Assembly: GCA_041394265.1 (NCBI GenBank)
Contig: JAWKIO010000005.1
Coordinates: 4,898,001 to 4,962,000 of the forward strand
DNA length: 64,000 bases
Origin: Acidimicrobiales bacterium
GTDB lineage: Bacteria; Actinomycetota; Acidimicrobiia; Acidimicrobiales; SZUA-35
Direction: 5' to 3'
In this document: positions 32,583-39,986 of the stretch, piece by piece
Layout of the letters: each line of letters begins with the position of its first letter
Numbering within the stretch: the first letter of the stretch is position 1
The notes under the pieces: generated by a model
What the model saw: only the letters and a program-made list of their open reading frames with translations
Told to the model about the DNA's origin: nothing
Databases searched by the model: none
Program-made: the position numbers and the translations under genes

Positions 32583-33535
32583 CAGCCGGCCTCCTCGATC
32601 GCTTCGAGCCAGGCGATGACGTCGGCCCGGAGCTCGGCCGGGCTGAGCACCTCGGCGTGCTCGAGGAGGCCGAGCACATACGAGCGGAAGGCAGCCAGGT
32701 TCACGACACCCACGGTGAACACCACACTGTCGTGCGGTCCCTCGGACGGCGTCGCCGGGCGCTCGGTGGCGTTGGGGCCGAGCTCTTGGCGCAACCAGGC
32801 AACCCGCTCGGTGTCGACCACGACCTCGACCGGTGTCGGTGCCTCCTCGCCCAGCTCCCATCCCTGGAGGGCACGGCCGGCTTCGCGGTGCTCGGGTGGT
32901 TCGGTCGACCAGGCCTGATCGCCGAGTACGTCGACGTCGCCGTCGATGCGTCCGATCCGGAAGTTGCGCTCCGCCTGGCGGTCCTGGTCGAACCCCGAGA
33001 CATACCAGCGACCCCGCTGGAAGTGCAGACGCCAGGGATCGATCGTGCGCTGCTCGCCGCGGTAGCCGAACCGAACGGCTCGGCGTTCCCTGATCGCTTC
33101 GAACAACGGGGTCACCGCAGGATCGATGGGGAGGCTCGCCACCGAGGGCGAACCATCAGGTGCCACGTCGCCAGCCATGCCGCCGAGCTTCCACAACGCT
33201 TCCCGACCCTCACCGCTGCCGTCGACACGCACGGCAATCGTGGCCAGGTGAAGGGCGGCGAGTTCGGCGGCGTCGAGGCCCGGATCCGCGAGGTAGTAGT
33301 CCTCGGGAAGAATCCGGTAGCCGTCGACCGGCGGGTCGACCCCCGGCACTCGGGCGACGGTGAGCGGGATGCCCATCGTTCGCAGGTCGTCCTTGTCGCG
33401 CTCGAACGCACGGCGGAACGACGGACCCGGCGGTGGATAGCCCTCGACGCTCTTGCGAAGGTCTTCGGCGCTGAGTGGCCGCGGAGTGTCGAGCAGCACC
33501 GCGGTGAGGTTGAGGAGGCGTTCGAGTTTGGACAC
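32582..33535 (-). CDS. pafB: PafB, WYL-domain transcriptional regulator
   Basis: This 317-residue partner of PafC has an N-terminal HTH with KLERLLNLTAVLLDTPRPLS and FERDKDDLRTMGIPL, a WYL domain (RAVRFGYRGEQRTIDPWRLH, RWYVSGFDQDRQAERNFRIG) and a C-terminal WCX region. In the family the WYL domain binds single-stranded DNA fragments as the damage signal. It lies 12 bp after pafA in the proteasome operon and overlaps pafC by one base. Confidence 0.9.
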   Translation of the reverse strand: MSKLERLLNLTAVLLDTPRPLSAEDLRKSVEGYPPPGPSFRRAFERDKDDLRTMGIPLTVARVPGVDPPVDGYRILPEDYYLADPGLDAAELAALHLATIAVRVDGSGEGREALWKLGGMAGDVAPDGSPSVASLPIDPAVTPLFEAIRERRAVRFGYRGEQRTIDPWRLHFQRGRWYVSGFDQDRQAERNFRIGRIDGDVDVLGDQAWSTEPPEHREAGRALQGWELGEEAPTPVEVVVDTERVAWLRQELGPNATERPATPSEGPHDSVVFTVGVVNLAAFRSYVLGLLEHAEVLSPAELRADVIAWLEAIEEAG

Positions 33536-33547
33536 GGAGCCGACGGC

Positions 33548-34909
33548 CTACAGCGAGTCGATGAGCTTGGCCACGCGCTCGTCTTCGTACTTGAACGGGT
33601 CCTTGCACAACACGGTGCGCTGCGCCTGGTCGTTCAGCTTCAGATGGACCCAGTCGACGGTGTAGTCCCGCTTCTGCTCCTTGGCCCGGCGAATGAAGTC
33701 GCCACGGAGTTTGGCTCGTGTGGTCTGGGGCGGGGTGTCGATGGCGTCGAGCATCTGGTCGTCGGTCAGCGTCCGCTCGAGCAGTCCCCGATCCTGCATC
33801 CGGTAGAAGATGCCCTGACTGCGCCGGACGTCGTGGTACTGCAGGTCGAGCAGCTGCACCCGGGCGTCGTCGAGGCCGAGCCCGTGCTTGGCCCGATACG
33901 CCTCGATCAGGTTGTGCTTGATCACCCAGTCGAGCTCTCGGTCGAGCTTGAACGGATCGGACTCGAGTTGGGTCATCACGTGTTCCCACATGCCCAACGC
34001 CTTCATCTCGTCGTCGGGGAAGCCCTTGGTGTCGGCGTACCGCAGCGCTCGTTGCAGATACTCGGACTGGATGTCGAAGGCCGACACCTCGCGGCCGTTC
34101 GCCAATCGCACCTTGCGTTGGAGGGTGAGGTCGTGCGAGATCTCACGGATCGCCCGGATCGGGTTCTCGAGGGTCATGTCTCGCAACACACACGCCGGGT
34201 CTTCGACCATGCGCAGCAGGATCGCCATGGCCCCGACCTTCAGGAAGGTCGTGTACTCGCTCATGTTGGAGTCGCCGACGATCACGTGCAGGCGCCGGAA
34301 GTGTTCAGCATCGGCGTGCGGTTCGTCTCGAGTGTTGATGATGGGTCGGCTCCGCGTGGTGGCCGACGACACCCCTTCCCAGATGTGTTCGGCCCGCTGA
34401 CTGACGGCGAAGACCGAGCCTCGGGCGGTGTGCAACACCTTGCCGGCACCGGCGTAGATCTGGCGCGACACGAGGAACGGGATGAGCACCTCGGCGTAGT
34501 GGCCCATCTCGTCGCTGCGAGTGGTGAGGTAGTTCTCGTGGCAACCATAGGAGTTGCCCGCCGAGTCGGTGTTGTTCTTGAACAGATGGATGGTGCCCCG
34601 GATGCCCTCGTCTTGCAGCCGTTCCTCGGCCGAGTCGAGCAGCTGTTCGAGGATTCGCTCCCCGGCCTTGTCGTGCACCACGACGTCGCCGATCGTGTCG
34701 CACTCGGCGGTGGCGTATTCGGGGTGTGAGCCGACGTCGAGATAGAGCCGTGCTCCGTTGACCAGGAACACGTTCGATGAGCGGCCCCACGACACCACGC
34801 GACGGAACAGATAGCGAGCCACTTCATCGGGACTGAGTCGGCGCTGGCCGCGGAGGGTGCAGGTGACGCCGTATTCGGTCTCGATGCCGTAGATCCGCTT
34901 CTGGTACAT
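33548..34909 (-). CDS. pafA: PafA, Pup-protein ligase
   Basis: It joins the C-terminal Glu of Pup to lysines of target proteins with ATP, using a glutamine-synthetase-like fold. The 453 residues from ATG 34909 match the family length. Features are RIYGIETEYGVTC at the N-terminus, the base-containing LYLDVGSHPEYATAEC, ATP/Mg residues in FKNNTDSAGNSYGCHENYL, RPIINTRDEPHAD and the C-terminal helical domain ending ERVAKLIDSL. It shares a one-base TGATG overlap with prcA. Confidence 0.95.
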   Translation of the reverse strand: MYQKRIYGIETEYGVTCTLRGQRRLSPDEVARYLFRRVVSWGRSSNVFLVNGARLYLDVGSHPEYATAECDTIGDVVVHDKAGERILEQLLDSAEERLQDEGIRGTIHLFKNNTDSAGNSYGCHENYLTTRSDEMGHYAEVLIPFLVSRQIYAGAGKVLHTARGSVFAVSQRAEHIWEGVSSATTRSRPIINTRDEPHADAEHFRRLHVIVGDSNMSEYTTFLKVGAMAILLRMVEDPACVLRDMTLENPIRAIREISHDLTLQRKVRLANGREVSAFDIQSEYLQRALRYADTKGFPDDEMKALGMWEHVMTQLESDPFKLDRELDWVIKHNLIEAYRAKHGLGLDDARVQLLDLQYHDVRRSQGIFYRMQDRGLLERTLTDDQMLDAIDTPPQTTRAKLRGDFIRRAKEQKRDYTVDWVHLKLNDQAQRTVLCKDPFKYEDERVAKLIDSL

Positions 34910-35586
34910 CAGCCGAGCAGTGCCCTCGTGTCGTCGCTGGTGAGGCGACGGAAGCATCGCCCTTCGTCTCGCCGGTCGAGCACGGCGAGTTCGATCTCGT
35001 CGGGGGCCAGTTCGCGGTCGGGGCCGGCGAGGGCCGCGACAGCGGCCTTGGCCGCCCCCGACTCATCGAGGTTCGCAAGGTCGGCGGCGGCGAGGCGCTG
35101 GCGGATCGCCTCGGCATCGCCGCCGAGGGCGACGAAGACGTCTTCGTCGGTGACCGAACCGTCGTAGCGGATGTGGAACAGACGATCGCCGTCGGGCACG
35201 TAGCCGATGGCGACGACGAGGATCTCGACCTCGAGCGGCTTCATCTCATGGGTGAAGATCTGCCCGAGCATCTGGGCGTACTGGTTGGCGAGCGCCTGGG
35301 AGTCGACGTCGTCGCGGCTGTAGGTGTACCCCTTGAGATCGGCGTGGCGGATCCCGGCGATGCGCAGCTGGTCGTACTCGTTGTAGCGACCGACGCCGGC
35401 GAACGCGATGCGGTCGTAGATCTCGGAGATCTTGCGCAGGTTGCGCGAGGGGTTCTCGGCGCAGAGCAAGATGCCCTGGTCGAACTCGATGGCGACCAGA
35501 CTGCGACCTCGAGCGATGCCCTTCTGGGCGTAGTCGGCCCGGTCCTTCATGACCTGCTCGGGCGCAACGTAGAACGGCATGTTCAT
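34909..35586 (-). CDS. prcA: Proteasome alpha subunit PrcA
   Basis: This is the outer-ring, non-catalytic subunit of the 20S proteasome. Its 225 residues begin MNMPFYVAPEQVMKDRADYAQKGIARG, as in other actinobacteria, with the lysine-bearing GIARGRSLVAIEFDQGILLCAEN used for ATPase docking, RISEIYDRIAFAGVGRYNE-like core, and an acidic C-terminus. The gate is opened by the C-terminal tail of ARC/Mpa. It starts 3 bp after the prcB stop. Confidence 0.95.
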   Translation of the reverse strand: MNMPFYVAPEQVMKDRADYAQKGIARGRSLVAIEFDQGILLCAENPSRNLRKISEIYDRIAFAGVGRYNEYDQLRIAGIRHADLKGYTYSRDDVDSQALANQYAQMLGQIFTHEMKPLEVEILVVAIGYVPDGDRLFHIRYDGSVTDEDVFVALGGDAEAIRQRLAAADLANLDESGAAKAAVAALAGPDRELAPDEIELAVLDRRDEGRCFRRLTSDDTRALLG

Positions 35587-35589
35587 GGC

Positions 35590-36387
35590 TCAGTCCCTCT
35601 CGGTGAGATCGGCCACGATGGCGGCGAAGCGCTGGGCGAGGACGTCGTCGTCGAGGCGCTGGTAGCCGTCTTCGGTGATGGTGGCGATGATCGGGTAGAT
35701 GCCACGCATGGCGTCAGGGCCGCCGGTGGCGGAGTCTTCGTCGGCCGCAGTGAACAACGCTTTCAGCAACAGGTCGACCGACGCGTCGACCGAGGCCATG
35801 GCCTCTCGATGGCCCATCTTGATGACGGTGCGGGCGTGGAGCGAACCGGACCCCGAGGCCACGTAGTTCTCTTCTTCGTAGCGCCCGCCGGTGACGTCGT
35901 AGGCGAACAGCCGGCCCTTACGGCGGCGGCGGTCGTAGCCGGCGAACAGCGGGACCACGGCGAGGCCCTGCATGGCAGCAGGCAGATGGTTGCGGACCAT
36001 GCCCGACAGCTGGTTGGCCTTGCCCTCGAGCGACAGGGCGTGACCCTCGACCTTCTCGTAGTGCTCGAGTTGGAGTTGGAACATCTTGACCATCTCGATC
36101 GCCGGGCCGGCGGCGCCGGCGATGGCGACGCCCGACCAGCGATCGGCGGGAAAGACCTTCTCCATCGTGCGGTGGCTGATCAGGTTGCCGGCAGTCGCCC
36201 GGCGGTCGCCACCGATCACGACGCCCCCGTCGAACTTGACCGCAACGACCGTGGTGCCGTGGCTGATGTCGAGCTCGTCGCCGGCCGCAGCAGCGATCTT
36301 GTAGCCGGGATCGACCCCGACGCGCTGCAGCAGACCAGCAAAGCTCGGACCAGGATCGTCCGACGTGCTGAACAGGGGCAAAGTCAT
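35590..36387 (-). CDS. prcB: Proteasome beta subunit PrcB
   Basis: This is the catalytic inner-ring subunit. The 265-residue precursor has a 44-residue propeptide ending ISHG, followed by the N-terminal nucleophile Thr45 (GTTVVAVKF; cleavage between G44 and T45). Conserved residues are GGDRRATAGNLI, KVFPADRWSGVAIAGAAG and the SGSGSLHA pocket. PrcB degrades pupylated substrates threaded in by ARC. A 58-bp gap separates it from pup. Confidence 0.95.
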   Translation of the reverse strand: MTLPLFSTSDDPGPSFAGLLQRVGVDPGYKIAAAAGDELDISHGTTVVAVKFDGGVVIGGDRRATAGNLISHRTMEKVFPADRWSGVAIAGAAGPAIEMVKMFQLQLEHYEKVEGHALSLEGKANQLSGMVRNHLPAAMQGLAVVPLFAGYDRRRRKGRLFAYDVTGGRYEEENYVASGSGSLHARTVIKMGHREAMASVDASVDLLLKALFTAADEDSATGGPDAMRGIYPIIATITEDGYQRLDDDVLAQRFAAIVADLTERD

Positions 36388-36445
36388 GGCCCTACGTTAT
36401 CCCTCCTCGACCTGCGCCAACCGACTCGGTTGCCGCCCGGCTCGG

Positions 36446-36640
36446 CTACTGGCCACCCTTTTGGATGTAGCTCTTCACGAAGTCCTCGGCGTTGGTCTCG
36501 AGCACTTCGTCGATCTCGTCGAGGAGGTCGTCGAGATCGGACTTGAGTTTCTCGCCGGCCTCGCTCGCGGCCGGTGCCTGCTCGGCGACCTCTTCGCTCG
36601 GGCGAGGAGCGGTCCGCTTGATCTGCTCACGTTCGGCCAT
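36446..36640 (-). CDS. pup: Prokaryotic ubiquitin-like protein Pup
   Basis: The 64-residue, largely disordered modifier has an N-terminal basic part (EREQIKRTAPRPSEE) that threads into the ATPase pore, a central helix (LKSDLDDLLDEIDEVLETNA) that pairs with the ARC coiled coil, and the tail FVKSYIQKGGQ. The C-terminal Gln must be deamidated to Glu by Dop before PafA uses it. The start is one base after the dop stop. Confidence 0.95.
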   Translation of the reverse strand: MAEREQIKRTAPRPSEEVAEQAPAASEAGEKLKSDLDDLLDEIDEVLETNAEDFVKSYIQKGGQ

Positions 36641-36641
36641 G

Positions 36642-38147
36642 TCAGGCCCCCAGTTTCTCGAGAAGTTCCTTGGCGGTGTCGCTCGAATCGATGAGCGCAC
36701 CAACGTGGTCCACGGTACCGCGAAGCGGTTCCAGCATGGGAACCCGTCGCAGCGGCTCGGCGCCAGTGTCGAACACCATCGAATCCCAGTTGGCCGCAAC
36801 GACGTTGTCGGGGTACTTGGCGAGACAGCGCCCCCGGAAGTACGCCCGGGTGTCGGTGGGGGGTTCGGTGCGCCCGTGACGGGCATCGGCATCGTCGACG
36901 ATCGTCTCCAGGCCGGCACGCGCCGCCAACGACTTCTCGGGGCGTAGGTCGTGGTACTGAAGGTCGAGCGCCCGAAGCCGTGGGTCGTCCCACCGGGCGT
37001 CGTGACGTTCGCGGAACCCGTCGATGAGCCGGAGCTTGGCCACCCAGTCCACTTGGCCCGCCACCTCCATCGGATCACGCTCGAGCCCGGTGAGGACCTG
37101 CTCCCAGCGGTCGAGGATCATCGTGCCGACGTCGTCGCCACCGACCGACTCGAGGCCGTACTTGTCGGCCCAGACCTTGGCCTGATCGAGCAGGTCGGCC
37201 TGCAGCTCGATGGCGGTGGCGGTGGTGCCGTCGGAGAGGCGCAGCGGCGCTCGCAACGACAGGTCGTGGCTGACCTGGTGCATCGTGCGCACCGGGTCGA
37301 GGAAGGTGGGGAGACGGTCGAGCGCGTGGTCCTCGAGCATGGCGAACACCACGGCGCTGGTGCCGACCTTCAAGAAGGTGGCCACTTGGCTCATGTTGGC
37401 GTCGCCGGCGATGACGTGCAGCCGCCGGTAGCGGGTGGAGTCGGCGTGCGGCTCGTCTCGGGTGTTGACGATCGGTCGCTTCAGCGTGGTTTCGAGCCCG
37501 ACTTCTTCCTCGAAGTGTTCGGCCCGCTGGGTGAGCTGGTAGTCGATGCGGGCGTCGGGCAGCTCGCTGCCGACCTTGCCCGATCCGGTGAAGATCTGGC
37601 GGGTGACGAAGTGCAGGGTGGCACCCTGGATGATCTGGCCGAACGGCAACGACCGGTCGAGCAAGTAGTTCTCGTGGCAGCCGTAGGCATTGCCCTTGCG
37701 GTCGGAGTTGTCCTTGTAGAGGATGATCTCCTGCCCCGGCGGCAGCACCTGGCGGACCCGCTCCATGGAGTCCGCGGCGATCATCTCGGCGGCCCGGTCG
37801 AACACGACGACCGAGAGGGCGTCCTTGCACTCCGGTGTCGACAGCTCGGGGTGGGCGTGGTCGACGTAGTACCGAGCGCCATTGGTGAGGACCGCATTCA
37901 CCAGATGCGTTTCGACCTCGGGCGGCATGGCGAATTCGAGCGCCATCGCATCGCGGGCGTCGGCGCCCGGGGTCTCGTCGATGAAGTCCCAGGCGACCGG
38001 AGCCGAACGTTCGCCGAGCGAGCCGGTGGCCGACCCGATGTAGGCGTTGATGAGGACCGACGACGCCGAGACCGGGTTCCAGTCGTTGGTGCCGCGGACC
38101 ATGATCCCGAACTCGGTCTCGATTCCGACGATCTTGGGGACGGCCAT
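36642..38147 (-). CDS. dop: Dop, deamidase/depupylase of Pup
   Basis: Dop converts the Pup C-terminal Gln to Glu and also removes Pup from substrates. The 501-residue protein is a PafA paralogue with KIVGIETEFGIMVRG, the extra Dop loop region (residues about 40-80, ERSAPVAWDFIDETPGADAR), YYVDHAHPELSTPEC with the catalytic Asp, LYKDNSDRKGNAYGCHENYL and RPIVNTRDEPHAD. The loop and the 501-residue length distinguish it from PafA. It follows the ARC gene by 3 bp. Confidence 0.95.
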   Translation of the reverse strand: MAVPKIVGIETEFGIMVRGTNDWNPVSASSVLINAYIGSATGSLGERSAPVAWDFIDETPGADARDAMALEFAMPPEVETHLVNAVLTNGARYYVDHAHPELSTPECKDALSVVVFDRAAEMIAADSMERVRQVLPPGQEIILYKDNSDRKGNAYGCHENYLLDRSLPFGQIIQGATLHFVTRQIFTGSGKVGSELPDARIDYQLTQRAEHFEEEVGLETTLKRPIVNTRDEPHADSTRYRRLHVIAGDANMSQVATFLKVGTSAVVFAMLEDHALDRLPTFLDPVRTMHQVSHDLSLRAPLRLSDGTTATAIELQADLLDQAKVWADKYGLESVGGDDVGTMILDRWEQVLTGLERDPMEVAGQVDWVAKLRLIDGFRERHDARWDDPRLRALDLQYHDLRPEKSLAARAGLETIVDDADARHGRTEPPTDTRAYFRGRCLAKYPDNVVAANWDSMVFDTGAEPLRRVPMLEPLRGTVDHVGALIDSSDTAKELLEKLGA

Positions 38148-38150
38148 GCG

Positions 38151-39863
38151 CTACAGGTACTGACCGGTCGCGACCTGCTCGATGGTGCGGCCGCCGGTCT
38201 TGTCACCGCCGTTCTTGCCGACCAGCGTGCGGACATACACGATGCGCTCGCCCTTCTTGCCCGAGATCTTGGCCCAGTCGTCGGGGTTCGTCGTGTTCGG
38301 GAGGTCTTCGTGCTCCTTGAACTCCTGGCTGATCGAGGCAACGAGGTCTTCGGCCTTGATGCCTCGCTCACCGACGTCGAGGAACCGCTTGATGGCCAGT
38401 TTCTTGGCTCGTCGCACGACGTTCTCGATCATGGCACCCGACGAGAAGTCCCGGAAATACAGCGTTTCCTTGTCGCCGTTCTGATAGGTGACCTCGAGGA
38501 ACCGGGTGTCGTCGTCGCGGCGGTACATGTGCTCGACCGCCTTGGCGACCATCGAGTCGACGGCGGCGTCGATGTTGCCCTCGGCCTCGATCTCGGAGGC
38601 GTGGATCGGGAGATCGTTGGTGAGGTAGCGAGCGAAGATCGAGGTGGCGGCCGTTTCCTCGGGGCGCTCGATCTTGATCTTCACGTCGAGGCGGCCCGGT
38701 CGCAGGATGGCCGGGTCGATGAGGTCTTCCCGGTTGGAGGCGCCGATGACGATGGTGTTCTTCAAGGTTTCGACACCGTCGATCTCGGCCAGCAGCTGCG
38801 GCACGATGGTGGATTCGATGTCGGAGCTGATGCCGCTGCCGCGGGTACGGAACAGCGATTCCATCTCGTCGAAGAAGATGATGACCGGCATGCCCTCTTC
38901 GGACTTCTCACGAGCCCGCTGGAAGATGAGGCGGATCTGGCGCTCGGTCTCGCCCACGTACTTGTTGAGCAGCTCCGGGCCCTTGATGTTGAGGAAGTAG
39001 CTCCTGGCTTCGCCGGCGCCGGAGGCCTCGGCGACCTTCTTGGCCAACGACGCGGCGACGGCCTTCGCAATGAGGGTCTTGCCACAACCCGGGGGTCCAT
39101 AGAGCAGGATGCCCTTGGGTGCAGGCAGCTGATGTTCGGCGTAGAGGTCGGCGTGCAGGAACGGAAGCTCGACCGCATCGACGATCATCTCGATCTGGTC
39201 GTCGAGACCGCCGATGTCGTCGTAGCTGACATCGGGGACTTCCTCGAGCACGAGTTCTTCGACTTCGAGCTTGGGGAGCTTCTCGATCAACAGTGAGGCG
39301 CGGGGTTCGAGCAGCATGGAGTCGCCGGCCCGTACGAGCGTGCCCTTGAGGTGCTCGGCCAGCTCGACGACGCGCTCCTCGTCGGCCCGGCCGATGATGA
39401 TGGCGCGGTTGCCGTCGTCGATCATCTCCTTGACGGCGACGACCTCGCCCGAGCGTTCCGGCCCACGGACCTTCACGATGTTCAGCGACTCGTTGAGGAC
39501 GACCTCGTTGCCCCGCTCGAGCGTCGACCGGTCGATGGCGGGACTCAGTTCGACTCGCATCTTGCGACCGCTGGTGAAGACGTCGGCCGATTGGTCGTCG
39601 GCGTTGATGCCGAGAAAGGTGCCGTACGCGGAGGGGGAAGCGTGAGCTTCTCGACCTCTTCTCGCAGCGCGGCGATGTGTTCGCGCCTCTCGCAGCGTGT
39701 AGGTCAACTTCTCGTTCTGGCTGACGGCTTGGGCGAGTTGGCCCTTGGTGTCGAGCAACCGCTCTTCCAACGTTCGGACCCGCTTCGGCGCGTCTTGGAG
39801 GCGACGGCGAAGAGTGATGACCTCTTCCTCCATTGCCTTGAGCTGCACCTGCAGCTCGGCCAT
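38151..39863 (-). CDS. arc: ARC/Mpa proteasome-associated AAA ATPase, with a scrambled coiled-coil segment
   Basis: It recognises Pup through an N-terminal coiled coil, unfolds substrates and docks on PrcA. Visible features are a coiled coil (1-78), OB domains (about 79-190, GRKMRVELSP), Walker A GPPGCGKT at 256-263, Walker B VIIFFDEMES near 328, SRH residues and the C-terminal gate-opening tail ending VATGQYL. Residues 62-76 (THRRAARRGREAHAS) are unlike any ARC, whereas the +1 frame gives EHIAALREEVEKLTLPP, so two compensating indels are present. The start used is the first in-frame ATG, but the coil clearly continues upstream, so the true N-terminus is probably longer. Confidence 0.9.
   Translation of the reverse strand: MAELQVQLKAMEEEVITLRRRLQDAPKRVRTLEERLLDTKGQLAQAVSQNEKLTYTLREARTHRRAARRGREAHASPSAYGTFLGINADDQSADVFTSGRKMRVELSPAIDRSTLERGNEVVLNESLNIVKVRGPERSGEVVAVKEMIDDGNRAIIIGRADEERVVELAEHLKGTLVRAGDSMLLEPRASLLIEKLPKLEVEELVLEEVPDVSYDDIGGLDDQIEMIVDAVELPFLHADLYAEHQLPAPKGILLYGPPGCGKTLIAKAVAASLAKKVAEASGAGEARSYFLNIKGPELLNKYVGETERQIRLIFQRAREKSEEGMPVIIFFDEMESLFRTRGSGISSDIESTIVPQLLAEIDGVETLKNTIVIGASNREDLIDPAILRPGRLDVKIKIERPEETAATSIFARYLTNDLPIHASEIEAEGNIDAAVDSMVAKAVEHMYRRDDDTRFLEVTYQNGDKETLYFRDFSSGAMIENVVRRAKKLAIKRFLDVGERGIKAEDLVASISQEFKEHEDLPNTTNPDDWAKISGKKGERIVYVRTLVGKNGGDKTGGRTIEQVATGQYL
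39634..39681 (-). other. Out-of-frame segment inside the ARC coiled coil
   Basis: Relative to the family pattern, two bases are missing after codon 61 (GCGCGA|ACACATCGCC instead of GCGCGAGAACACATCGCC), and one C is missing in a C5 run at 39633-39637 that should be C6. The two losses together remove 3 nt, so the reading frame is restored, but 15 residues between them are read in the wrong frame. Confidence 0.75.
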
Positions 39864-39986
39864 TCCGCTTTCGTAGGCGGTCAGGCGGCGCTCGTACTCT
39901 GACTTGTTGACGGCACTACCTCCTGCTGCATCCGACAGACGGACCCTACACGCCTCATCGGCCGACGAAGGAACGGGCTGAGGGTT

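Noticed and set aside
32339..34729. 796-codon plus-strand frame over pafA, pafB and pafC
   Set aside because: Shadow frame; no domain and no start signal.
35173..36546. Long plus-strand open frame over prcA and prcB
   Set aside because: It is antisense to two clear proteasome genes and its translation lacks any domain; high GC at third positions creates such shadows.
36951..39296. 781-codon plus-strand frame over dop and arc
   Set aside because: Shadow of two established genes with low-complexity translation.
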